Positions 45,699 through 54,710 of a stretch of DNA of 64,000 bases are shown here, piece after piece. Positions within the stretch are counted from its first letter, which is position 1, and the number at the start of each line of letters is the position of its first letter. A model generated the notes under the pieces. The model saw nothing but the letters and a program-made list of their open reading frames with translations, ran no database searches and was not told the DNA's origin. This stretch comes from Sulfurovum sp. UBA7648 (GTDB lineage: Bacteria; Campylobacterota; Campylobacteria; Campylobacterales; Sulfurovaceae). The translations under genes and the position numbers were made by a program. The DNA is taken from NCBI GenBank assembly GCA_002483605.1, contig DLIG01000019.1, positions 101,669-165,668 of the forward strand, given 5' to 3'.

Positions 45699-45998
45699 AT
45701 GAAAAAAAGTTATTTAATCGCATTGTTTGCTTTTTCTTCGATGCTGATGGCGGATGGAGCGTCAATATATGCAAGTAAGTGTGCCAGTTGTCACGGTGCG
45801 CATGGTGAAAAATCTGCGCTTGGTAAGTCCAAAGTAATTGCAGGACAAGACACAGCTACGTCTATAAAACAAATTCAAGGCTATAAAGCCGGTACGCTTA
45901 ATATGTATGGAATGGGCGGGGCTATGAAAAACATGGTCAAAGGTCTTGATGATGCTTCAATCAGAGAAGTTGCAAATCATATTGCAAAATTAAAATAA
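45699..45998 (+). CDS. Class I c-type cytochrome (c553-like)
   Basis: 99 residues with a signal peptide (KKSYLIALFAFSSMLMADG). Heme motif CASCH (Cys28, Cys31, His32) followed by GAHGEKSALGKSK. The axial Met is probably in NMYGMGGAMKNM. This is the small periplasmic electron carrier type of Campylobacterota, which passes electrons to cytochrome oxidase or peroxidase. It depends on CcsBA for heme attachment. It probably shares a transcript with the upstream heme-motif-less relative. Confidence 0.88.
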   Translation: MKKSYLIALFAFSSMLMADGASIYASKCASCHGAHGEKSALGKSKVIAGQDTATSIKQIQGYKAGTLNMYGMGGAMKNMVKGLDDASIREVANHIAKLK

Positions 45999-46003
45999 AC
46001 AAG

Positions 46004-46039
46004 GGCTTTTGCTAAGCAAAAAGCTTAGCATGCCTTTTT
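46004..46039 (+). terminator. Terminator after the cytochrome cluster
   Basis: GCTAAGC / GCTTAGC stem (loop AAAAA) inside an outer GGC / GCC pair, followed by TTTTT. It lies just before the convergent gdhA stop. Confidence 0.65.
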
Positions 46040-46048
46040 GGATTGGAT

Positions 46049-47401
46049 TTACACCAATCCTTGCTCGATCATAGCGTCAGCTACTTTTCTAAATCCTGCT
46101 ATATTGGCTCCCAATACAAGATTTGTAGGTTCTCCAAATTCGGCAGCAGTTGTGCTCGCAGATATATAAATATGTTTCATAATATCTGCTAATTTTGCAT
46201 CTACTTTTTCAAAATTCCAGCTTTGCATAGAAGCGTTTTGCGCCATTTCCAGCTGACTTGTAGCAACACCGCCTGCATTTGCCGCTTTTCCTGGGCCATA
46301 GCATATTTTTGATTTTACAAATTCATGTACAGCATCGGCAGTTGATGGCATATTTGCCCCCTCGCTTACACATATACAACCATTTGCAAGAAGTGTTTTA
46401 GCATCTTCAAGATTTAGTTCATTTTGTGTTGCACTCGGGAATGCAGCAAAACACGGTACGCTCCATACTGCATTTTTGCCTTGCGGATATTCTGAAACAG
46501 GGATATATTTAGCATTTGGTCTTGATTGTAGATATTCACTCAATCTTGCTCTTTTAACCTCTTTAAGTTCTTTTAAAAGCGCCAAATCAATTCCGTCTTC
46601 ATCTAATATCATTCCGTTTGAATCACTGCAAGTGATAGGAAGTGCTCCTAAGTGATATAATTTCTCTATGGTGTATATAGCAACGTTCCCTGAACCTGAC
46701 ACTACACATCTTTTGCCTTCAAGTGTTTCATTTCTGTCTTCAAGCATATATTTTGCAAAATATACTGCACCATATCCTGTAGCTTCTGTTCTAGCCAATG
46801 ATCCACCCCAAAGAAGCGATTTCCCTGTCAATACACCTTCGTAAGAATTGGCAAGTTTTTTATACATACCAAAAAGATAACCTATCTCTCTGCCGCCAAC
46901 ACCGATATCTCCGGCCGGAACGTCAGTTGTAGCACCGATATGTCTGAATAGCTCACTCATAAATGCTTGACAGAATCTCATGATCTCGGTATCTGATTTA
47001 CCTTTTGGATTAAAGTCACTTCCGCCTTTTCCGCCGCCAATAGCAAGTCCTGTAAGTGCATTTTTAAAAATTTGTTCAAATCCTAAGAATTTAATTACAC
47101 CGGCATTGACGCTTGGGTGAAATCTAAGACCGCCTTTGTATGGCCCAAGAGCTGAATTGAATTCTATTCTATAGCCTTTGTTTACATGAATTTCACCCTG
47201 GTCATCGACCCAGTTTACTCTAAACATGATTTGTCTTTCAGGCTCAACTATTCTTTCGATTATTTTGTGCTTAGCATATTTTGGATATTTATCGATAAGC
47301 GGTTTAAGTGATTCCAAAACCTCTTCTGCTGCTTGATAAAATTCTGTTTGATGCGGGCTTGTTCTGTTTAAGTACTCGAACACCTCTGTGATGTATGACA
47401 T
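46049..47401 (-). CDS. gdhA: NADP-dependent glutamate dehydrogenase
   Basis: Makes glutamate from 2-oxoglutarate and ammonia. 450 residues, the hexameric bacterial type. Motifs: KGGLRFHPSVN, the catalytic-Lys region GGGKGGSDFNPKGKSD, PAGDIGVGGREIGYLFGMYK and the NADP motif GSGNVA. ATG 47401 is chosen over a TTG three bases upstream; AAGGAG lies 6 bp ahead of it on the minus strand, and TACAAT (47430-47435) is a plausible -10. Alone between convergent cytochrome genes and divergent dnaE. Confidence 0.96.
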   Translation of the reverse strand: MSYITEVFEYLNRTSPHQTEFYQAAEEVLESLKPLIDKYPKYAKHKIIERIVEPERQIMFRVNWVDDQGEIHVNKGYRIEFNSALGPYKGGLRFHPSVNAGVIKFLGFEQIFKNALTGLAIGGGKGGSDFNPKGKSDTEIMRFCQAFMSELFRHIGATTDVPAGDIGVGGREIGYLFGMYKKLANSYEGVLTGKSLLWGGSLARTEATGYGAVYFAKYMLEDRNETLEGKRCVVSGSGNVAIYTIEKLYHLGALPITCSDSNGMILDEDGIDLALLKELKEVKRARLSEYLQSRPNAKYIPVSEYPQGKNAVWSVPCFAAFPSATQNELNLEDAKTLLANGCICVSEGANMPSTADAVHEFVKSKICYGPGKAANAGGVATSQLEMAQNASMQSWNFEKVDAKLADIMKHIYISASTTAAEFGEPTNLVLGANIAGFRKVADAMIEQGLV

Positions 47402-47525
47402 CAATTACTCCTTTGATTTTGAATTAATTATTGTATCTTGTATTTCTTTAATTTAATCACTGAATTCAGCCTTGGAGAATAGTTATTTTCATATTTTTAT
47501 CATCGCATCTTCAACTCATTTTTGA

Positions 47526-47531
47526 TATAGT
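47526..47531 (+). promoter_or_regulatory. Likely extended -10 promoter for dnaE
   Basis: TTTTTGATATAGT (TGnTATAGT with T-run) 32 bp before the dnaE ATG. Confidence 0.5.
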
Positions 47532-47562
47532 CCGTTATTATTAATAAGGTAGCCAATTATAT

Positions 47563-50500
47563 ATGTCTGAACCAAAATTTACACACCTCCATCTGCATAC
47601 CGAGTATTCTCTGCTTGACGGTGCGAATAAGATAAAAGCACTTGCAAAAACTATAAAAAACTTAGGTATGAATGCAGTAGCTATGACCGATCATGGTAAT
47701 ATGTTTGGTGCTATTGATTTTTATACTACTATGAAAAAAGAAGGTATTAAGCCGATAATTGGAATGGAGTGTTATCTTCATAACCAAGATGACATAAGTG
47801 ACAAAAGTGTACGTCAGAGATTTCATCTGTGTCTTTATGCGAAAGATGAAACAGGCTATAAGAATCTAATGTTTTTAACTTCAAAAGCCTATATGGAAGG
47901 CTTTTACTATTATCCGCGTATCAACAAACAATTACTCAAAGAACACAGTGAGGGACTTATATGCTCTAGCGCTTGTTTGCAGGGTGAAATAAATTGGCAT
48001 CTCAACCAAAGCGAGAGAAATATCGGATTTGGGGCAAAAGGATATGAAGAGGCCAAAAGAGTTGCCATGGAATATAAAGAGATCTTTGGCGAAGATTTTT
48101 ATCTCGAGCTTATGCGTCACGGTATAGGAGATCAGTATCGTATAGATGCACAAATTTTGCAAATATCCAAAGAGTTAAATATCAAAATCATAGCAACAAA
48201 TGATACTCACTACAATAAAAAAGAAGATGCAAATCCACATGAGGCATTTATGTGTATCGCTATGAATAAACTTTACGATGATCCTAATCGTCTGAGACAT
48301 TCTGTGCACGAATTTTATATTAAATCCCCCGAGCAGATGGCAGCGCTTTTTGCAGATATTCCTGAAGCGCTTACCAATACCGAGGAGATTGTTGATAAGT
48401 GCAATCTTGAGATACGACTGGGCAATCCGACTCCGCCTAATTTTAAATTTTGCAGAGAAATGGCAGCTAAAAATAATTTAACTCTGCCATTTGGGGATCT
48501 TGAATATTCTTTGGAAAACGATGCTATCTTATTTGAATACGAAGCTAAAAAAGGCTTGGAAGAAAGATTAAACCATATAGATATTGCACAGCATGATCTC
48601 TACAGAGAAAGACTTAATGTAGAAATTGATATCATAAAAAATATGAAATTTCCTGGCTATATGCTCATAGTTTGGGATTTTGTCAGAGCAGCCAAGGAAA
48701 TGGGGATACCAGTCGGGCCTGGAAGGGGGTCTGCGGCAGGCTCTTTGGTTGCATTCAGCCTTAAAATCACGGATATTGATCCAATCCCGTATGGGCTTCT
48801 GTTTGAAAGGTTTTTGAATCCTGAGCGTATATCCATGCCGGATATCGATATGGATTTTTGTCAGGCAAGAAGACAGGAGATCATTGATTATGTAGTATCG
48901 CAATACGGCAGGACAAATGTCGCCCAGATCATTACATTTGGTAAACTTTTGGCCAAAGGGGTCATACGCGATGTCGCAAGAGTACTTGATGTGCCTTATG
49001 CCAAAGCAGATGCATTTGCCAAGCTTATTCCCGATGAATTAGGGATAGATCTGGAAAATTCATACAAAAAAGAACCTAAGATATCAGAACTGATAACTAA
49101 TGATGAAAAATACGCACAAGTTTGGGAATTTGCCAAAGCATTAGAAGGATTAAACCGAAATGCCGGTACACATGCTGCCGGAGTAGTTATATCCAATGAA
49201 CCGTTATGGCTCAAAACCCCTCTTTTTAAACCAACCGGTATGGACACCGTAGCTACACAATATAGCGGAAAATATATTGAAGATGTGGATCTGATCAAAT
49301 TTGACTTTTTGGGACTTAAAACATTAACCGTCATTGAAGAAGCAAATAAATTGGTTGAAAAGAGATACGGCAAGCGTATAAATTTTGCAATTGAGGATAT
49401 AAACAATAAGAAAGTATATGACTACATCAGTACAGGACAAACATTAGGATTGTTTCAAATAGAATCAGCCGGAATGCAAGATCTGGCAAAAAAATTAAAA
49501 CCGTCAGGATTTGAGGACGTAATCGCGATGCTCGCACTTTATCGTCCGGGACCGATGGAATCAGGTATGCTGGATGATTTTGTGGAGAGAAAACACGGAA
49601 GAGCAGAGATCACATATATGTTTCCGGAGCTTGAACCTATACTCAAACCTACATATGGAGTTATAGTTTATCAAGAGCAAGTTATGCAAATCGTACAAAC
49701 GATAGGCGGCTTTTCCTTAGGCGGTGCTGACCTTGTGCGCCGGGCTATGGGTAAAAAGATCAAAGAAGAGATGGATAAATTACAAGCAGATTTTGCCGAT
49801 GGAGCAGAACAAAAAGGGTTCGATCGGGCAAAAGCTGTAGAACTTTTTGATTTGATCGTCAAATTCGCAGGATATGGATTTAATAAATCCCACTCTGCAG
49901 CATATGCTATGATAACGTTTTATACATCATATCTAAAATGCCTCTATCCTACAGAATTTATGGCAGCACTATTGACTCTGGAAAAAGATAACACAGACAA
50001 GATAGTCAAATATGCCGATGAGTTAAAAAGAATGGATATTCTTTTAGTAGCCCCGGATATAAATCGTTCAGATTTGGTATTTGTAGCCGACCATATTGAC
50101 AGCAAAGATGTAATTTTATTTGGTCTTGGCGCTATTAAAGGTGTTGGTGATATTGCAGTAAATTCTATTTTGGAAGAGAGATTAAAAGGAAAGTTTGACT
50201 CCTTGAGTGATTTTATAACCAGAATAGATACCTCAAAGGTAAATAAGAGAGTAATAGAGGCCCTTATCAAATCAGGTGCTCTTGATGGGCTTGGATATAC
50301 TAGACAGGCAATGTTGAGTCAAATAGAAGAGATCTTGGATGCTTCAGCCAAAGCAACCCAGGCTAAAAAAATGTCTATCGGATCTCTCTTTGGCGAAGAA
50401 CAAGATATGATGCAGATAAGCATCGAATTATCAGATATGGATGAGTATGAACCGCTTTACGTGTTGGAGATGGAAAAAGAATCATTGGGATTTTATATAT

Positions 50501-51111
50501 CCGGCCATCCTCTGGATAAGTATCGACCTCAACTCGATGATATAAATTATACTTTAAGCTCACAAATTGAAGAACTTGCCAATGGTTCGCAGGCACTTTT
50601 GGTCGGCAAAGTAGAACATATCAATGAAAAGATTTCAAAAAAAGGTGCCAAATTTGGCATAGTAACACTGCTCGATCTGCATGGGAACATCGAATTGATG
50701 CTTTTTGAGGATAAATTAAAAGAACTAAGGGATGAATTCGATCTAACAAAGCCAATCGGTTTTAAAGTAAAAATTACAAAAGACGGCGACTATACAAAAT
50801 TAAATCTTGTCAAAATGATCACACTAAAAGAGACTAAAAAAGAAAAAATAAATCTCATTAAAGAAAAAGAAATTATAGAAGAAGCACCCATATCATATAA
50901 GCCTATCGTGATAGGAGTGCTGTTAGATCAAGATACGACTGTTTTACAAGATCTCTATAGTCTTGCAAAAGAACATGCCGGAAATCACCCATTGGTCGTT
51001 TGCATCAAGAGTAAACTCGCAGATATTATGGTAGAGACAACCATAAGTGTGGATGAACATTTTTTATCAAAAGCGATTTTGTTGGGAGTTTTTAAAATAG
51101 AAAATAGTTGA
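47563..51111 (+). CDS. dnaE: DNA polymerase III alpha subunit
   Basis: Replicative polymerase. 1182 residues, normal for DnaE. The N-terminal PHP domain (HLHTEYSLLDG, TDHGNMFG) is followed by the palm with the catalytic acids in MPDIDMDF (~425) and GPGRGSAAGSL. Further family motifs are YRPGPMESGM and GYGFNKSHSAAYA. Then come a helix-hairpin-helix region, an OB-fold (ALLVGKVEHINEKISKKG) and a tau-binding-like tail. No intein or frameshift is seen. A short terminator hairpin follows at 51202. Confidence 0.96.
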   Translation: MSEPKFTHLHLHTEYSLLDGANKIKALAKTIKNLGMNAVAMTDHGNMFGAIDFYTTMKKEGIKPIIGMECYLHNQDDISDKSVRQRFHLCLYAKDETGYKNLMFLTSKAYMEGFYYYPRINKQLLKEHSEGLICSSACLQGEINWHLNQSERNIGFGAKGYEEAKRVAMEYKEIFGEDFYLELMRHGIGDQYRIDAQILQISKELNIKIIATNDTHYNKKEDANPHEAFMCIAMNKLYDDPNRLRHSVHEFYIKSPEQMAALFADIPEALTNTEEIVDKCNLEIRLGNPTPPNFKFCREMAAKNNLTLPFGDLEYSLENDAILFEYEAKKGLEERLNHIDIAQHDLYRERLNVEIDIIKNMKFPGYMLIVWDFVRAAKEMGIPVGPGRGSAAGSLVAFSLKITDIDPIPYGLLFERFLNPERISMPDIDMDFCQARRQEIIDYVVSQYGRTNVAQIITFGKLLAKGVIRDVARVLDVPYAKADAFAKLIPDELGIDLENSYKKEPKISELITNDEKYAQVWEFAKALEGLNRNAGTHAAGVVISNEPLWLKTPLFKPTGMDTVATQYSGKYIEDVDLIKFDFLGLKTLTVIEEANKLVEKRYGKRINFAIEDINNKKVYDYISTGQTLGLFQIESAGMQDLAKKLKPSGFEDVIAMLALYRPGPMESGMLDDFVERKHGRAEITYMFPELEPILKPTYGVIVYQEQVMQIVQTIGGFSLGGADLVRRAMGKKIKEEMDKLQADFADGAEQKGFDRAKAVELFDLIVKFAGYGFNKSHSAAYAMITFYTSYLKCLYPTEFMAALLTLEKDNTDKIVKYADELKRMDILLVAPDINRSDLVFVADHIDSKDVILFGLGAIKGVGDIAVNSILEERLKGKFDSLSDFITRIDTSKVNKRVIEALIKSGALDGLGYTRQAMLSQIEEILDASAKATQAKKMSIGSLFGEEQDMMQISIELSDMDEYEPLYVLEMEKESLGFYISGHPLDKYRPQLDDINYTLSSQIEELANGSQALLVGKVEHINEKISKKGAKFGIVTLLDLHGNIELMLFEDKLKELRDEFDLTKPIGFKVKITKDGDYTKLNLVKMITLKETKKEKINLIKEKEIIEEAPISYKPIVIGVLLDQDTTVLQDLYSLAKEHAGNHPLVVCIKSKLADIMVETTISVDEHFLSKAILLGVFKIENS

Positions 51112-51201
51112 TGATCCTGAATCATTGTGAAGTTTTGAAAAAATAAAACAGAGTATATGAGATCTATGCATATGAATTAATTAAATAGCCAAATTGTACC
51201 A

Positions 51202-51221
51202 AGCATATTATGCTATTTTTT
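51202..51221 (+). terminator. Terminator after dnaE
   Basis: AGCATA / TATGCT with a single-base loop (in practice a longer loop), followed by ATTTTTT. The rest of the 235-bp dnaE-icd gap is AT-rich, with no gene seen. Confidence 0.5.
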
Positions 51222-51346
51222 GTGTAGTATGGAAACATATAATTAATATTAAGATTTCTTTACTGTAAAAATAATATAGATTACGAAAAAAAAGTGTTAC
51301 ACTTAAGATACAAAAATATTATTATTATTTTAAAGGAAAAAAACAA

Positions 51347-53551
51347 ATGTCGTCATTACCAAAAATTATATGGTCGAAAATCGATGAAGCTCCTGCATTG
51401 GCAACTTATTCATTTTTGCCGATAGTGCAAAAGTTTTGTGCTTCTGCAGGTGTAGATGTAGAAACAAGAGATATATCTTTGGCGGGTCGTGTTATCGCTA
51501 CTTTTGGTGAATACCTAACTGATGAGCAAAAACAAAATGATGATTTGGCTTATTTGGGAGAATTAGTACAAAAACCTGAATGCAATATTATTAAATTGCC
51601 AAATATTTCTGCTTCTATTCCTCAGTTAAAAGAGTGTATTGCAGAGCTTCAATCTCAAGGCTACAAAATACCTGATTTCCCTGAAGATCCGCAAACAGAA
51701 GAAGAGAAAGCTTTAAAAGAGAAATTCTCGATCTGTCTTGGAAGTGCCGTTAACCCGGTACTTAGAGAAGGAAACTCGGACAGAAGAGCTGCGGCAGCAG
51801 TTAAAAACTTTGCAAAGAAAAATCCGCATAAATTAAGAGCATTCAGCGATAATTCTAAAACTTGCGTAGAACATATGGATGCGAATGATTTTTATGGCAA
51901 TGAAAAATCGATCATCAAAAATGGTGACGGAAAAGTAAGAATAGAGCTTAACGGCAAACTTTTAAAAGAGATAGATGCTGTAGATAAAGAGATATTAGAC
52001 GGTACTTTCATGTCAGCTAATGCACTTAGAGCATTCTATGCTAAAAGTATCGATGAAGCAAAAGAAAAAAATATTCTTTGGTCTCTTCACTTGAAAGCTA
52101 CAATGATGAAAGTAAGTGATCCTATCATGTTTGGCCATGCAGTTGAAATATTCTTTAAAGATGTATTTGAAAAATATGCACAAGACTTTAAAGCTATAGG
52201 TGTTAATGCCAATCTTGGGCTTGGCGATCTTTATAAAAAATTAGGAAAACTTCCTGCTGACAAAAAAGCAGAGATCGAAGCGGCTATTATGGAAGTTTAT
52301 ACAAAACAACCACATATTGCAATGGTTGATAGTGATAATGGCATTACTAACCTTCATGCATCAAACGATATAATTATCGATGCTTCTATGCCGGTTGTGG
52401 TCAGAGACGGAGGTAAAATGTGGAATAGCGAAGGCAAGGTGGAAGAGTGCATAGCTGTAATTCCAGATAGAACTTACGCTACTTTTTATAAAGAAATCGT
52501 TGAAGATTGCAAAAAAAACGGTCAATTTGATGTAACAACTATGGGTAGCGTATCAAATGTCGGTCTTATGGCTCAAAAAGCTGAAGAATATGGCTCTCAC
52601 CCAACCACATTTGAAATAAATGAAGACGGTGTGGTAAAAGTATTGGATAGTGATAACAGTACTCTTATGGAGTTCAATGTCCAAAAAGGTGACATTTGGA
52701 GAATGAGCAGAGCAAAAGATGTGCCTATTCAAGACTGGGTAAGATTAGCGGTTGAAAGAGCTAAAATAGAAAATGTTCCGGCAGTATTTTGGCTCGATCA
52801 AAAAAGAGCTCATGATGCGAATATGATCATAAAAGTAAAAGAATATTTGAAAAATTATGACACAAATGGACTTGAGATCTTGATCCTTGCTCCGCAAGAA
52901 GCTATGGCTTATTCATTAAAAAGAGTAAGAGCAGGATTGGATACTATTTCAGTAACCGGAAATGTACTTAGAGATTATCTAACTGACCTTTTCCCTATTT
53001 TGGAACTAGGAACAAGTGCTAAAATGCTTTCAATAGTTCCATTGCTTGCCGGTGGAGGTGTATTTGAGACAGGTGCAGGCGGATCTGCTCCTAAGCATGT
53101 CGATCAATTCTTAGCTGAAGGCCACCTTAGATGGGATAGCTTAGGTGAGTTTTTGGCTCTTGCAGAATCACTTAGAATGATAGGCGATAAAAGCTCAAAT
53201 GAGAAAGTAAAAGCCCTTACTGCTGCTCTTGATAAAGCAAATGCTGCTTATCTAGACAACAATAAAGCGCCTGGAAGAAGTGCCGGCGAACCAGATAATA
53301 AAGCATCTCACTTTTTTGTAGCTCAATATTGGGCAGATGCACTTGCGCATTGTGATAATAAAGAACTTGCAGATAAATTTGCTTCTGCTGCACAGGCACT
53401 AAAAGAAAATGAAGCCAAAATAATGGAAGAGCTAATGTCTGTAGAGGGAAAAGCGCAAGATATCGGCGGATATTATCATCCTAATGAAGCTAAAACAGTT
53501 GCGGCAATGAGACCGTCACAAACTTTAAATGCAATAATTGATGCTATCTAA
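51347..53551 (+). CDS. icd: Isocitrate dehydrogenase (NADP), monomeric type
   Basis: Interconverts isocitrate and 2-oxoglutarate + CO2. 734 residues is the size of the monomeric IDH family, unrelated in length to the ~420-residue dimeric form. Typical segments: KIIWSKIDEAPALATYS at the start, NPVLREGNSDRRAA (substrate-binding Ser/Arg), MVDSDNGITNLHASND, FWLDQKRAHD, and GAGGSAPKHVDQF. In autotrophic relatives it can run in the reductive direction. First gene of the TCA block. TAAAGGAA precedes the ATG. Confidence 0.96.
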   Translation: MSSLPKIIWSKIDEAPALATYSFLPIVQKFCASAGVDVETRDISLAGRVIATFGEYLTDEQKQNDDLAYLGELVQKPECNIIKLPNISASIPQLKECIAELQSQGYKIPDFPEDPQTEEEKALKEKFSICLGSAVNPVLREGNSDRRAAAAVKNFAKKNPHKLRAFSDNSKTCVEHMDANDFYGNEKSIIKNGDGKVRIELNGKLLKEIDAVDKEILDGTFMSANALRAFYAKSIDEAKEKNILWSLHLKATMMKVSDPIMFGHAVEIFFKDVFEKYAQDFKAIGVNANLGLGDLYKKLGKLPADKKAEIEAAIMEVYTKQPHIAMVDSDNGITNLHASNDIIIDASMPVVVRDGGKMWNSEGKVEECIAVIPDRTYATFYKEIVEDCKKNGQFDVTTMGSVSNVGLMAQKAEEYGSHPTTFEINEDGVVKVLDSDNSTLMEFNVQKGDIWRMSRAKDVPIQDWVRLAVERAKIENVPAVFWLDQKRAHDANMIIKVKEYLKNYDTNGLEILILAPQEAMAYSLKRVRAGLDTISVTGNVLRDYLTDLFPILELGTSAKMLSIVPLLAGGGVFETGAGGSAPKHVDQFLAEGHLRWDSLGEFLALAESLRMIGDKSSNEKVKALTAALDKANAAYLDNNKAPGRSAGEPDNKASHFFVAQYWADALAHCDNKELADKFASAAQALKENEAKIMEELMSVEGKAQDIGGYYHPNEAKTVAAMRPSQTLNAIIDAI

Positions 53552-53558
53552 GCATCAA
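53538..53558 (+). terminator. Hairpin overlapping the icd stop
   Basis: TTGATGCT / AGCATCAA, perfect 8-bp stem with loop ATCTA that includes part of the stop codon. No T-run. Confidence 0.4.
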
Positions 53559-53563
53559 TAGAT

Positions 53564-53613
53564 ATTTTGGTAACAATATAGGCATTTGCTTTGCTGAAAA
53601 TTGTTACTAAAAT
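53564..53613. repeat. Long inverted repeat next to the mdh promoter
   Basis: ATTTTGGTAACAAT (53564-53577) and ATTGTTACTAAAAT (53600-53613) pair over 14 bp with a single G-T, separated by 22 bp. TATAAT (53616-53621) follows two bases later. It could be an operator or a terminator/attenuator between icd and mdh. Confidence 0.55.
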
Positions 53614-53615
53614 GA

Positions 53616-53621
53616 TATAAT
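53616..53621 (+). promoter_or_regulatory. Likely extended -10 promoter for mdh-fumC
   Basis: AATGATATAAT (TGnTATAAT) 126 bp before the mdh ATG. The leader also holds small hairpins CACTTT/AAAGTG and ATACTA/TAGTAT. Confidence 0.5.
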
Positions 53622-53747
53622 TAGACCCTACACTTTTTAAAGTGACAATAACCAAATTATAACAAAGTATAATTGATACTATCAAAGTAGTATGAGTGAT
53701 GTTTTGCACCAAAAAAAGATATTTCCTAAACATATAAAGGATCAACA

Positions 53748-54707
53748 ATGATAAAAAGAGGTAAAAAAGTTACAGTAATCGGAGCCGGAAATGTAGGTGC
53801 AACAGTAGCATATATTTTGGCAATGAATGGAGCATGCCATCATGTAGTACTTCGAGATAGAGATATCGAAACTGCGAAAGGAAAAGCTCTAGACATGAGT
53901 CAAGCAGCTAATGCGGCTAGAATGCACACGATAGTCTCTGTTGCTGAAGTGCCTGAAGATATTGCCGATTCTGACATAATCGTAATTACAGCCGGAAGCC
54001 CTAGATTGCCAGGGATGAGCAGAGATGATCTGTTGATGATCAATGCTAAAATTACAAAAGAAGTTGTAGCTGATATAAAAATCCATGCCCCTGATGCTAT
54101 CATCGTTATGGTATCAAATCCTCTTGATGTGATGACATATGTAGCATTTAGAGAAAGCGGTTTTCCTAGAGAAAGAGTAATTGGAATGGCTGGTATTCTT
54201 GATAGTGCTAGAATGGCGCATTTTATACATGAAAAAATTGGATACGGTGCTGGCCAGATCAGAGCATCAGTAATGGGTGGACATGGTGATGATATGGTTC
54301 CTCTTCCTAAATTTTCAACAGTAGCAGGTGTGCCTCTTTCGGATATACTCACGGACGAAGAGATAGCCGAAGTAGTTGAAAGAACGAAGCACGGCGGAGC
54401 AGAAATAGTAGGTTATTTAAAAACAGGTTCAGCTTATTACGCGCCTGCAAAATCAACATCAATGATGGTTGAAGCTATATTGAAAGATACAAAACTGATA
54501 TATCCTTGCGCAGTATACCTGGATGGAGAATATGGATATAGTGACGTAGTTACAGGAGTGCCTATAGTACTAGGTGCAGGCGGAGCAGAAAAGATTTTCA
54601 AACTTACTCTTAATGAAGATCAAGAAGCTAGATTTGCAAAAAGCGTGGCTTCGGTAACCAAGATGATACAAGTACTTAAGAATAAAAATTTTTTTGAAGG
54701 AGAATAA
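53748..54707 (+). CDS. mdh: Malate dehydrogenase (LDH-like type)
   Basis: Interconverts malate and oxaloacetate. 319 residues. The NAD-binding motif GAGNVGATVAYILA is at ~11-24. The substrate loop AGSPRLPGMSRDDLL has Arg where LDH has Gln, supporting malate specificity. Catalytic His is in GGHGDDMVPL. AAAGGA lies before the ATG. fumC follows after 3 bp, and its AAGGAG site lies within the last mdh codons, so mdh and fumC are one unit. Confidence 0.94.
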   Translation: MIKRGKKVTVIGAGNVGATVAYILAMNGACHHVVLRDRDIETAKGKALDMSQAANAARMHTIVSVAEVPEDIADSDIIVITAGSPRLPGMSRDDLLMINAKITKEVVADIKIHAPDAIIVMVSNPLDVMTYVAFRESGFPRERVIGMAGILDSARMAHFIHEKIGYGAGQIRASVMGGHGDDMVPLPKFSTVAGVPLSDILTDEEIAEVVERTKHGGAEIVGYLKTGSAYYAPAKSTSMMVEAILKDTKLIYPCAVYLDGEYGYSDVVTGVPIVLGAGGAEKIFKLTLNEDQEARFAKSVASVTKMIQVLKNKNFFEGE

Positions 54708-54710
54708 AAA

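Noticed and set aside
47563..51111. Intein or programmed frameshift in dnaE
   Set aside because: The protein is of normal length with all motifs in order and no splicing-type blocks.
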